Assembly: GCF_036013915.1 (NCBI RefSeq)
Contig: NZ_CP107899.1
Location: 5,642,001-5,706,000 of the forward strand
Length of the DNA: 64,000 nucleotides
Direction: 5' to 3'
Source of the DNA: Streptomyces sp. NBC_00464
GTDB taxonomy: Bacteria > Actinomycetota > Actinomycetes > Streptomycetales > Streptomycetaceae
Under the pieces are notes generated by a model. It searched no databases, had not been told where the DNA came from, and worked only from the letters and a program-made list of their open reading frames with translations. Below, in pieces: positions 7,786 to 15,415 of the stretch. Each line of letters begins with the position of its first letter. Positions within the stretch are counted from its first letter, which is position 1. Position numbers and translations under genes: made by a program.

Positions 7786-9243
7786 CTAGTCAGGTGCCGT
7801 ACGTCCCACGAGAGGCGCCTGCCCCAGTGGAACGGGTCTGCACACAGGAGGAGGCGCCACAGCGGCGGAGGGTTGCCTACCGCTTTCCGCGCAGCCCGCC
7901 GGGGCCGTGTCCGGGGCCGCGTGCCCGGCCGGCTCCACGTCGGCGGGGGCCGTCAGGAGCGCCACCGCGCAGGCCGTGTCCCCGTTCGAGTACGGCAGTT
8001 TGAGTACGCCGTCGCGCGACCAGACCCCGCTGCCGGCGAGCCAGCCCTCGGGCGCGGCGAGGTGGTGCAGCCGACGGCCCGACGGGCGCCAGATCCCGGC
8101 CCAGCTGCCCGCGGCCCCGTCGATCCGCAGGGCCACCGCGCAGCTCTCCGGCATCAGCATCTGCCCCGGCTGCACCGCGAACGGTGTCACGGCGACGTCC
8201 GGCAGACGCAGGCACTCGGGGAAGCGCACCGGCAGACAGCTGCCCAGCACCCCCCAGCCGAGCCGGTCGTGCCCCGGCGCGTCGGAGCGGATCAGCAGCA
8301 GACCGCTGTCCGGATCGGCGAGCAGCAGCCGGTCGTTGCTGTCCGGGGCGATCTGGAGCAGGGGAGTCATCTCGGCTCCGCGCCCCAGGTCCACGGCGAC
8401 CGCCTTCACCGGGCCGCCGCCCGCGGGCTCCCGGTCCAGGGCGAGCAGCCGGCCCGCCCGGTCCAGCCACACCCCACCGGAGCAGCGCCCCGGCAGGTCC
8501 GCGATGTGTTCCGGCCCGAACGCGCCGCCCGCCACCAGCCAGAGCCCGGTGGAGTACGTGCCGACTGTCAGGGCGTACGCGCTGACGCCGTCCGGCGAGG
8601 GCGGCAGCAGGGTCAGCCGGGCGCATTCGATGGCGCCCAGCGGGAGTTCACCGGTGCCCGGCCCGGTCGGGTAGAGCAGCGAGAAGGCATGACGGCCGGC
8701 GACCCGGCGAAGGATCAGCACCCGGCCGTCGGCGAGCGGCAGCACCTGCGAGTCGGCCTCCTCCGGCTGGTCCAGCGGGAGCGGCACGGCGTACGGCTCG
8801 GGGCCGTCCAGCGTCCAGCGCTCCGCGTACCAGGCGGTCCCGTCTCCCGCTTCCGCCCCGGTGGCGGGGTCGGCGGAGCCACGGGCGGTCGTGAGCCGCG
8901 CGGCGTAGGCGCCGTCGGCAGTGAGGGTGAACGCGGGCAGGAGCGTTTCGCCGGGGACCGGCTCCGGCGGGCCCGCCGATGAGACCGGCTCCGGCGCCGC
9001 CGACGCGACCGGTTCTGGCGCCGCCGCCGACGCGACCGGCTCCGGTGGAGCCTCCGGCCCGACCGGCCCGACCCGTTCCAGCGGCTCCGGCAGAGCCGCC
9101 GCACTCCCGGCCGGGGCCAGGGCCGGGGCCGAAGCTGGGTCCGGCACCTCCTCGGCTTCCGCCGGCTCGTCGGACCCCGGCTCCACCGTCTCGCCGGTTC
9201 CGGCCGCCTCAGCGGTCCCGTCCTCGATGGCACAGGCAGTCAT
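7786..9243 (-). CDS. Uncharacterised protein with Pro/Ala/Glu tract and propeller-like body
   Basis: I do not recognise a named family. The 485-aa product begins with about 100 low-complexity acidic and Pro/Ala-rich residues containing tandem EPVASAA-like units (visible as DNA repeats near 8975-9055). About 330 residues with regularly spaced Trp-, Gly- and Asp-rich strands follow (LDGPEP, LPLADGRVLIL, GVWLDRAGRLLALD, LLIRSDAPGHDRLGW), suggesting a beta-propeller. No signal peptide or membrane helix is seen. The start is ATG 9243 because GGAGGTGATG lies just upstream, rather than the GTG at 9282. It is divergent from an iron-boxed siderophore-binding lipoprotein, but the box is closer to the latter. 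Confidence 0.8.
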   Translation of the reverse strand: MTACAIEDGTAEAAGTGETVEPGSDEPAEAEEVPDPASAPALAPAGSAAALPEPLERVGPVGPEAPPEPVASAAAPEPVASAAPEPVSSAGPPEPVPGETLLPAFTLTADGAYAARLTTARGSADPATGAEAGDGTAWYAERWTLDGPEPYAVPLPLDQPEEADSQVLPLADGRVLILRRVAGRHAFSLLYPTGPGTGELPLGAIECARLTLLPPSPDGVSAYALTVGTYSTGLWLVAGGAFGPEHIADLPGRCSGGVWLDRAGRLLALDREPAGGGPVKAVAVDLGRGAEMTPLLQIAPDSNDRLLLADPDSGLLLIRSDAPGHDRLGWGVLGSCLPVRFPECLRLPDVAVTPFAVQPGQMLMPESCAVALRIDGAAGSWAGIWRPSGRRLHHLAAPEGWLAGSGVWSRDGVLKLPYSNGDTACAVALLTAPADVEPAGHAAPDTAPAGCAESGRQPSAAVAPPPVCRPVPLGQAPLVGRTAPD

Positions 9244-9388
9244 CGGGTCATCACCTCCGGCAACCGAAGCTAGTTTTCGCACTCCCTGCCGAACAACACG
9301 AGCTACCTCACTTCACACATAAGGGTGGTGATGCCCGGATTCGCCTGAGAAGGCGGGGGTGGGTGTGCTCACCGAGATGCGGGGTGCC

Positions 9389-9407
9389 TAAGGTTAGGCA
9401 TTCCTAA
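9389..9407 (+). promoter_or_regulatory. Iron box (DmdR/IdeR-type operator)
   Basis: TAAGGTTAGGCATTCCTAA matches the actinobacterial iron-box consensus TTAGGTTAGGCTAACCTAA at 15 of 19 positions by direct comparison. It lies 35 bp upstream of the siderophore-binding lipoprotein start. Repression by DmdR with Fe2+ is inferred. Confidence 0.85.
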
Positions 9408-9441
9408 GAATTACCTGTGTGATCCTCGACTGGAGCAAGTG

Positions 9442-10485
9442 ATGTCCCTTCGTCGCCGCGGCACCGCCGCAGTCGGCCTGGCCGTAGTGGCCGCCCTGTC
9501 CCTCTCGGCCTGCGGGAGCGATGACGGCGACTCCGGCGCCTCGGGCAAGTCCGAGGCCGGCGCCGACAAGAAGGCCGCGGTCGCGACGGGCGGCAAGGAC
9601 TTCGGCGACGCGGCGAAGAAGACCGCGGCGTACGGCACCGACGCCCCGGCCGGCACGTACCCCCGTACCCTCACGCACGCCATGGGCAGGACCGAGCTCA
9701 AGGCGGCCCCGAAGCGGGTCGTCGTGCTCGACGTCGGCGAGTTCGACAACGTCGTCTCGCTGGGCGTGAAGCCGGTGGGCTACGCCCCCTCGGAGGGCGA
9801 CGCGGCGATCCCGTCGTACCTGAAGAAGGCCGCGGGCGACCCCAAGAACGTCGGCACGATCAACAACCTCAACCTTGAGGCGATCGCCGGGCTCAAGCCC
9901 GACCTGATCCTCGGCAGCCAGCTGCGCGCCGCGGACAAGTACGACGAGCTGTCCAAGATCGCGCCGACCGTGTTCTCCATCCGCCCGGGCTTCACCTGGA
10001 AGGAGAACTACCTCCTCAACGCCGCGGCGCTGGACAAGACCGCCAAGGCGAAGTCGGCGCTCGGCGCCTACGAGGCGAACGCGAAGAAGCTCGGCGAGGA
10101 CATCGGCCCGAAGAAGCCGACCATCTCCATGGTCCGCTACCTGCCGGACAAGATCCGCCTCTACGCCAAGGCCTCCTTCATCGGCACCATCCTCGACGAC
10201 GCAGGCCTGCCGCGGCCCAAGAACCAGCAGATCAACGAGCTGGCCGCGGAGATCAGCCCGGAGAAGATCGACGAGGCGGACGCCGACTGGATCTTCACCG
10301 GTGTGTACGGCGACGTGAAGGCCACCAAGCGCGACACCACCCAGGCCAACCCGCTGTGGAAGAACCTGACGGCCGTCAAGGAGGGCCGGGCGAAGAACGT
10401 CTCCGACGAGACCTGGTACCTCGGTCTCGGCGTCACGGCCGCGAACCTGGTCCTCGACGACCTGCGCGCGGACCTCGTCAAGTAA
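9442..10485 (+). CDS. Iron-siderophore ABC transporter substrate-binding lipoprotein
   Basis: The 347-aa protein has a lipoprotein signal with lipobox LSAC (Cys24) after a short arginine n-region, then a FecB/FepB-type periplasmic-binding fold: RVVVLDVGEFDNVVSLGVKPVG, an EAIAGLKPDLILGS segment and a long backbone helix. It would sit on the outer face of the membrane and deliver ferric siderophores to a permease. No permease or ATPase gene adjoins it, so it must share an importer encoded elsewhere. GGAG is 6 nt before ATG 9442 (the in-frame GTG 3 nt upstream fits less well). An iron box lies in its promoter region. Confidence 0.93.
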   Translation: MSLRRRGTAAVGLAVVAALSLSACGSDDGDSGASGKSEAGADKKAAVATGGKDFGDAAKKTAAYGTDAPAGTYPRTLTHAMGRTELKAAPKRVVVLDVGEFDNVVSLGVKPVGYAPSEGDAAIPSYLKKAAGDPKNVGTINNLNLEAIAGLKPDLILGSQLRAADKYDELSKIAPTVFSIRPGFTWKENYLLNAAALDKTAKAKSALGAYEANAKKLGEDIGPKKPTISMVRYLPDKIRLYAKASFIGTILDDAGLPRPKNQQINELAAEISPEKIDEADADWIFTGVYGDVKATKRDTTQANPLWKNLTAVKEGRAKNVSDETWYLGLGVTAANLVLDDLRADLVK

Positions 10486-10522
10486 CGACCTGGCCCGCGA
10501 GGCCCCGCGGCGCCGCGCAGCT

Positions 10523-10591
10523 GTTCACCACGCGGCGCCGCTCAGCGGTTCACCACGCGGCGCCGCATAACCGTTCACCACGCGGCGTCGC
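10523..10591 (+). repeat. Three 25-bp tandem repeats with GTTCACC heptamers
   Basis: GTTCACCACGCGGCGCCGC occurs at 10523, 10548 and 10573 (third copy with one change), with 6-bp variable spacers. Each unit includes a GC-rich self-complementary core. It begins 38 bp after the siderophore-binding protein stop. A partial unit (GCGGCGCCGC) precedes it. Confidence 0.85.
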
Positions 10592-10667
10592 GTAACGATT
10601 CATGATCGGCCGACCGCCCGATGCCCCGGGTCCGACCGGCCATGGGATGCGGGGCACGGAGGCCAGG

Positions 10668-10673
10668 TAGCCT
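10668..10673 (+). promoter_or_regulatory. -10 box of a probable leaderless promoter (Nif3-like gene)
   Basis: TAGCCT fits TANNNT and ends exactly 7 nt before the GTG start codon, so transcription would begin at the start codon itself. No Shine-Dalgarno lies at a usable distance. Confidence 0.55.
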
Positions 10674-10680
10674 TTCCTTC

Positions 10681-11517
10681 GTGCCCCGTCTGTCTGAAGT
10701 CATCGCCGAGCTCGACGCCCTGTGGCCGCCCGAGCGGGCCGAAGGATGGGATGCGGTCGGCACCGTCTGCGGTGATCCGGACGCCGAGGTCGACCGGGTG
10801 CTCTTCGCCGTCGACCCCGTACAGGAGATCGCCGACGAGGCGATGAAGCTCGGCGCCCAGCTGATCGTCACCCACCACCCGCTCTATCTGCGCGGTACGA
10901 CGACGGTCGCGGCCGGCACCTTCAAGGGCCGGGTCGTGCACACCCTCATCAAGCACGACATCGCGCTGCACGTCGCCCACACCAACGCCGACTCCGCGGA
11001 CCCCGGCGTCTCCGACGCCCTGGCCGGCGCCCTCGACCTGCGCGTCGAGCGGCCCCTCGTACCGGACCCCACGGACCCCGCCGGCCGCCGCGGCCTCGGC
11101 CGGATCTGCACGCTCGACCACCCCGAGACCCTCGGCGCGTTCGCCGCCAGGGCCGCCGCCCGGCTGCCCGCCACCGCGCAGGGCATCCGCCTCGCGGGCG
11201 ACCCCGAGTCTCTCGTGCGGACCGTCGCCGTGAGCGGCGGATCGGGCGACAGCCTCTTCGACGCGGTGCGCGCCGCGGGCGTGGACGCCTTCCTCACCGC
11301 GGACCTGCGCCACCACCCGGCCTCCGAGGCCGTCCAGCACTCGTCGCTCGGCCTGGTCGATGCCGCACACTGGGCCACCGAGTGGCCGTGGTGCGAACAG
11401 GCCGCGGCACAGCTCGACGCGATTTCCGACCGCCACGGATGGGACCTGCGGGTCCATGTCTCGAAGCAGGTCACCGACCCCTGGACCACCCACCACTCTT
11501 CTGGAGCCCCCAACTGA
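10681..11517 (+). CDS. Nif3-like dinuclear metal-centre hexameric protein
   Basis: The 278-aa protein belongs to the YbgI/YqfO/NIF3 family: GWDAVGTVCGDP near the N-terminus, LIVTHHPLYLRG with metal-binding histidines, HTNADSADPG, AVSGGSGDSLFDAV, and a C-terminal metal site at DLRHHPASEA and DAAHWATEW. The family binds two metal ions and forms hexameric rings; its biological role is unsettled. Start GTG 10681 is chosen because the conserved VPRLSEVIAEL begins there and a leaderless -10 box is suitably placed. Its stop overlaps the CTG start of the zinc-ribbon gene by 4 nt, and RNase HI follows, a conserved actinobacterial trio. Confidence 0.93.
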   Translation: MPRLSEVIAELDALWPPERAEGWDAVGTVCGDPDAEVDRVLFAVDPVQEIADEAMKLGAQLIVTHHPLYLRGTTTVAAGTFKGRVVHTLIKHDIALHVAHTNADSADPGVSDALAGALDLRVERPLVPDPTDPAGRRGLGRICTLDHPETLGAFAARAAARLPATAQGIRLAGDPESLVRTVAVSGGSGDSLFDAVRAAGVDAFLTADLRHHPASEAVQHSSLGLVDAAHWATEWPWCEQAAAQLDAISDRHGWDLRVHVSKQVTDPWTTHHSSGAPN

Positions 11518-12257
11518 ACGCCGCGCCCGCCGACCAGATCCGACTCCTCGACGTCCAGGCCCTCGACCAGCGTCTCTCCCAGCTTGCGCACCGGCGCAAC
11601 TCCCTGCCCGAGCACGCCGAGATCGAGTCGCTCACGGCCGACCTCGCCCAGCTCCGTGACCTCCTCGTGGCCTCGACGACCGAGGAGAGCGACACCGCCC
11701 GCGAGCAGACCAAGGCGGAGCACGACGTCGACCAGGTGCGCCAGCGCGCCGCCCGCGACCAGCAGCGCCTGGACTCCGGCGCGGTCACCTCGCCCAAGGA
11801 CCTGGAGAGCCTCCAGCGCGAGATCGTCTCCCTCGCCAAGCGCCAGGGTGACCTGGAGGACGTCGTCCTCGAAGTCATGGAGCGCCGCGAGTCCGCCCAG
11901 GAGCGGGTCACCGAGCTGACCGACCGGGTCTCCGCCGTGCAGGCCAAGGTCGACGACGCCACCGCCCGCCGGGACGCCGCGACCCAGGAGATCGACACGG
12001 AGACCGCGACGGTCACCAAGGAGCGCGAGGTCGTCGCCGGTTCCGTCCCCGCGGACCTGCTCAAGCTGTACGACAAGCTCCGCGCCCAGCAGGGCGGGGT
12101 GGGCGCCGCCCGCCTCTACCAGCGCCGCTGCGAGGGCTGCCGCCTCGAGCTCAACATCACCGAGGTCAACGACGTGAAGGCCGCGTCCCGCGACACGGTG
12201 CTGCGCTGCGAGAACTGCCACCGCATCCTGGTCCGCACCGCGGACTCGGGTCTGTAA
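11514..12257 (+). CDS. Coiled-coil protein with C4-type zinc ribbon, CTG start
   Basis: The 247-aa product has a long heptad-rich coiled coil (about residues 20-180) and a C-terminal zinc ribbon with CEGC and CENC pairs (RCEGCRLEL ... LRCENCHRILVR). It belongs to the CT398-like family; a nucleic-acid or secretion-related scaffold role has been suggested for relatives, but the function is unproven. No ATG, GTG or TTG suits the conserved N-terminus NAAPADQIRLLDVQALDQ. A CTG at 11514 has GGAG 7 nt upstream and overlaps the preceding stop as CTGA, so CTG initiation is the best reading. Its TAA overlaps the RNase HI start (TAATG). Confidence 0.88.
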   Translation: MNAAPADQIRLLDVQALDQRLSQLAHRRNSLPEHAEIESLTADLAQLRDLLVASTTEESDTAREQTKAEHDVDQVRQRAARDQQRLDSGAVTSPKDLESLQREIVSLAKRQGDLEDVVLEVMERRESAQERVTELTDRVSAVQAKVDDATARRDAATQEIDTETATVTKEREVVAGSVPADLLKLYDKLRAQQGGVGAARLYQRRCEGCRLELNITEVNDVKAASRDTVLRCENCHRILVRTADSGL

Positions 12258-13567
12258 TGACGCAGCCGCGCCAGTTCGTCGTCGAGGCCGACGGCGGCTC
12301 CCGGGGCAACCCGGGGCCCGCCGGTTACGGCGCGGTCGTCATCGACCCGGCGACGGGGGAGACCCTGGCCGAGGCGGCCGAGTACATCGGCGTCGCGACG
12401 AACAACGTCGCCGAGTACAAGGGCCTCATCGCCGGACTCCGGGCCGCTAAGGCACTGGTGCCGGACGGCTCGGACGGCGGCGGACCGCGGGTGCACGTCC
12501 GGATGGACTCCAAGCTGGTCGTGGAACAGATGTCGGGCCGCTGGAAGATCAAGCACCCCGACATGAAGCCGCTCGCGGCCGAGGCCGCCCGGATCCTTCC
12601 GGCGTCCGCCGTCACCTACGAGTGGATCCCGCGCGAGAAGAACAAGCACGCGGACCGGCTCGCCAACGAGGCGATGGACGCGGGCAAGCGCGGCAAGCAG
12701 TGGGAGCCGTCGTCCTCCACGGCGGCCCTCGACACCCCGAGGTCCTCGGTGGCCGCCGCACTGCCGCCGGTCTCCGGCCCGCCCGGCGACGCGACGGCCG
12801 GGGCGGCAAGGGCCAGGGCGGCGCTGAACCGGCCCGCCGCCGAGGCCGGGCAGGCCTTGGCCGATGCCCCGCAGGCATCCGTCGGGAGCCCGCAGGCCGC
12901 CTCCGCCACCCCGCAGGTCGGCTGGGGCGCCTCCCCGGACCTCGGTGCGCCCGCCACCTTCGTGCTGCTCCGCCACGGCGAGACCGCCCTCACCCCCGAG
13001 AAGCGGTTCTCCGGCAGCGGCGGCACCGATCCCGAGCTCTCCGCCGTCGGCCGCGGGCAGGCCGAGCGTGCCGCCGAGGCCTTCGCCGCCCGTGGGACGG
13101 TGCAGGAGATCGTCAGCTCCCCGTTGCGCCGCTGCCGCGAGACGGCCGGTGCGGTCGCGGCCCGGCTGGGCCTGGAGGTCCGGATCGAGGAAGGGCTGCG
13201 CGAGACGGACTTCGGTGCCTGGGAGGGCCTGACGTTCGGCGAGGTGAAGGAGCGGTACGCCGCCGATCTGGACGCCTGGCTCGCCTCCGCGAAGGCGGCC
13301 CCCACCGGAGGCGGCGAGAGCTTCGCCGAGGTGGCCCGCCGCGTCGCCGCCGCCCGCGACCGTCTCGTCACCCGGTACGCCGGCCGCACGGTCCTCGTGG
13401 TCACGCATGTCACGCCCATCAAGACGCTGGTCCGGCTGGCGCTGGGCGCACCGCCGGAGTCGCTGTTCCGGATGGAGCTCTCGGCGGCGTCCGTATCGGC
13501 CGTGGCCTATTACGCGGACGGCAACGCCTCCGTACGGCTGCTCAACGACACGTCCCACCTGCGGTAG
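12257..13567 (+). CDS. Bifunctional RNase HI / histidine-phosphatase (CobC-like) protein
   Basis: The 436-aa two-domain protein starts with an RNase HI domain (about 1-145: EADGGSRGNPGPAGYG, NNVAEYKGL, RMDSKLVVEQM, NKHADRLANEAMD, giving the DEDD metal ligands). An Ala/Pro-rich linker of about 90 residues follows, then a phosphoglycerate-mutase-like phosphatase domain from about 235 (VLLRHGETALT, SSPLRRCRET, ETDFGAWEG, LVVTHVTPI). This fusion is known in Streptomyces and mycobacteria, where the first domain cleaves RNA in RNA/DNA hybrids and the second is an acid or alpha-ribazole phosphatase. ATG 12257 overlaps the zinc-ribbon stop, so the trio is co-translated. A hairpin follows. Confidence 0.95.
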   Translation: MTQPRQFVVEADGGSRGNPGPAGYGAVVIDPATGETLAEAAEYIGVATNNVAEYKGLIAGLRAAKALVPDGSDGGGPRVHVRMDSKLVVEQMSGRWKIKHPDMKPLAAEAARILPASAVTYEWIPREKNKHADRLANEAMDAGKRGKQWEPSSSTAALDTPRSSVAAALPPVSGPPGDATAGAARARAALNRPAAEAGQALADAPQASVGSPQAASATPQVGWGASPDLGAPATFVLLRHGETALTPEKRFSGSGGTDPELSAVGRGQAERAAEAFAARGTVQEIVSSPLRRCRETAGAVAARLGLEVRIEEGLRETDFGAWEGLTFGEVKERYAADLDAWLASAKAAPTGGGESFAEVARRVAAARDRLVTRYAGRTVLVVTHVTPIKTLVRLALGAPPESLFRMELSAASVSAVAYYADGNASVRLLNDTSHLR

Positions 13568-13584
13568 ACCCGTCCGGACAGCAC

Positions 13585-13620
13585 TCGGCCCCATCGGCGG
13601 GGGGAGGCCGATGGGGCCGA
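13585..13620. terminator. Hairpin terminator after the RNase HI gene
   Basis: TCGGCCCCATCGGC (13585-13598) pairs perfectly with GCCGATGGGGCCGA (13607-13620) across an 8-nt loop, starting about 18 bp after the stop of the RNase HI/phosphatase gene. Confidence 0.85.
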
Positions 13621-13751
13621 GGCGGTTCCGGGAGGCCGGGGGATTGCCTGCCGGAACCCGGGTCACCCGGAGGCCGGGTCACGTGTCCCTGAAGGTCTCG
13701 TGCCCCGGCTGCCGGGGAGCATGCACGCGAAACCGCGCAACTTTTCGGCGC

Positions 13752-14372
13752 TCAGCCGCGCAGCGCCGCCGCCTCGGCGGCCAGCCGCTCCACCCGGGAC
13801 CAGTCCCGGGTGGCCACGGCGTCGCCGGGGACCATCCAACTGCCGCCCACACAGCCGACGTTCGGCAGGGCCAGGTAGGAGGGTGCCGAGGCGAGCGAGA
13901 TGCCGCCGGTCGGGCAGAACCTGGCCTGGGGGAGCGGGGCGGACAGGGCCTTCAGATAGGCCGTGCCGCCCGCAGCCTCGGCCGGGAAGAACTTCATCTC
14001 GGTGACCCCGCGCTCCAGCAGCGCGACCACCTCGGACGTCGTGGAGACACCCGGCAGGAACGGCACCCCCGACGCCTTCATCGCGTCCAGCAGCGCGTCC
14101 GTCCAGCCGGGGCTCACCAGGAACCGGGCGCCCGCGGCCACGGTGTCCGAGACGTTCCGCGCCGAGATCACCGTGCCGGCGCCGACCACCGCGTCCGGAA
14201 CCTCTGCCGCGATCGCCTTGATCGCGTCGAGGGCGGCGGTGGTCCGCAGCGTCACCTCGATCGCCGGAAGCCCGCCCGCGACCAGGGCCCGGGCGAGCGG
14301 CACCGCGTCGGCGGCGTCCTCCAGCACGACGACGGGCACGACGGGGGCAAGGTCCAGTACGGAGGAGGTCAT
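13752..14372 (-). CDS. eda: 2-keto-3-deoxy-6-phosphogluconate / 4-hydroxy-2-oxoglutarate aldolase
   Basis: The 206-aa class I aldolase has the family landmarks: AIEVTLRT with the catalytic Glu, GAGTVI, FLVSPG, and the Schiff-base lysine in EMKFFPAEAAGG. It splits KDPG to pyruvate and glyceraldehyde-3-phosphate, or 4-hydroxy-2-oxoglutarate to pyruvate and glyoxylate. ATG 14372 has AGGA 7 nt upstream; the frame continues further up but without conserved residues. It is a single gene whose start faces away from yaaA, 74 bp from that gene's stop, with no sugar-acid pathway gene next to it. Confidence 0.94.
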   Translation of the reverse strand: MTSSVLDLAPVVPVVVLEDAADAVPLARALVAGGLPAIEVTLRTTAALDAIKAIAAEVPDAVVGAGTVISARNVSDTVAAGARFLVSPGWTDALLDAMKASGVPFLPGVSTTSEVVALLERGVTEMKFFPAEAAGGTAYLKALSAPLPQARFCPTGGISLASAPSYLALPNVGCVGGSWMVPGDAVATRDWSRVERLAAEAAALRG

Positions 14373-14445
14373 GCCCTCATCCTGCCCCGCGCACGGCACC
14401 GTACGCAACGAACGTTGCACATGATGCAACGCGATGCCGGTCCGG

Positions 14446-15246
14446 TCAGTGAATCTCCGTCACCACCACATCGAGCTCCCACGTCCGCCCGGACCGCGCG
14501 GGCGCCTGGGCCTCCACCACGTACCCCAGGTCCCGCAGCGCCGTCACCAGCTCCGCCGGATCCTTCGGCCGGGCCCCCGCCCGCAGCAGATCGCGGACCA
14601 TCCGCCCCTTCGTAGCCTTGTTGAAGTGGCTGACCACCGACCGCTTCTCCACCCCGTCCACCAGCTGGGAGTGCAGCACCCGCACGCTCGCCGTGCGCTC
14701 CGCCACCGCGCCCTTCGGCTTCCACGCCGCCGTGTACGCGGACGACCGCAGATCCAGCACCAGACCGTCCCCGGCCGCCTCCGGCATGACCTCCGCCATC
14801 GGCTCGCGCCAAAAGGCCCCGAGCGCGCCGAGCCCCGGCAGCTTCACCCCCATCGCACAGCGGTACGGCGGAATCCGGTCGCCCACCCGCACCGCGCCCC
14901 ACAGCCCTGAGAACACCAGCAACGACTTCCCGGCCCGGCGGCGGGCCGCCGTGTCCAGGGACGCCAGGTCCAGCGCGTCGTACAGCACCCCGGTGTACAG
15001 CTCCCCGGCCGGACGCGCACCCGCTGTCCGCAGCTCGACGTTCTTCGCGACCTCGCCGCGCAGCCCCTCGCTGAGCCCCAGCACCACGCGGGCCTTCTCC
15101 TCGTCCGCCACGCACAGCTCCACCAGCCCGTCCAGCACGGCGGCCCGCGCCCCGGCCAGACCGGGCAGCGAGAGCGACTCGGGCTTCAGAGGTGCTCCGC
15201 GCCCCGAGGCGGCCTTTCCTTCGGAGGGCGGCAACAGCACGAGCAC
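14446..15246 (-). CDS. yaaA: Peroxide stress protein YaaA (DUF328/UPF0246)
   Basis: The 266-aa protein begins LVLLPPSEGK, the family hallmark, and keeps LYTGVLYDALD, FSGLWGAVR, DRIPPYRC, GLVLDLRSSAY and the C-terminal HFNKATKGRMVRDLL. E. coli YaaA limits free intracellular iron and protects DNA during hydrogen peroxide stress. GTG 15246 is preferred because AAGGAG lies 7-8 nt upstream; the open frame runs to 15624, but that part overlaps the RNB gene on the other strand and is not conserved. It diverges from the RNB ribonuclease gene. Confidence 0.93.
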   Translation of the reverse strand: MLVLLPPSEGKAASGRGAPLKPESLSLPGLAGARAAVLDGLVELCVADEEKARVVLGLSEGLRGEVAKNVELRTAGARPAGELYTGVLYDALDLASLDTAARRRAGKSLLVFSGLWGAVRVGDRIPPYRCAMGVKLPGLGALGAFWREPMAEVMPEAAGDGLVLDLRSSAYTAAWKPKGAVAERTASVRVLHSQLVDGVEKRSVVSHFNKATKGRMVRDLLRAGARPKDPAELVTALRDLGYVVEAQAPARSGRTWELDVVVTEIH

Positions 15247-15403
15247 GGCGGTTCTCCTTCGTACGTACGGAAAAGGGGCCCCGGCCTGCTCACGGATCCC
15301 CGGGATGTCACCCGGACGCCCTGGCACACCCCTCGCGTCAGCGTACGGGGAACAGGTGCCCGCCCGTCCCGCCACCCGGGATGCCGCCCGCCCCGCCCCG
15401 CCA

Positions 15404-15409
15404 TACGCT
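15404..15409 (+). promoter_or_regulatory. -10 box of a probable leaderless promoter (RNB gene)
   Basis: TACGCT fits TANNNT and ends 6 nt before ATG 15416. No Shine-Dalgarno is present, so initiation directly on the ATG is likely. Confidence 0.55.
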
Positions 15410-15415
15410 CGGTCC

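Noticed and set aside
10523..10591. CRISPR array
   Set aside because: Spacers are only 6 bp and the repeat is 19 bp; no cas genes are present. It is a plain tandem repeat.
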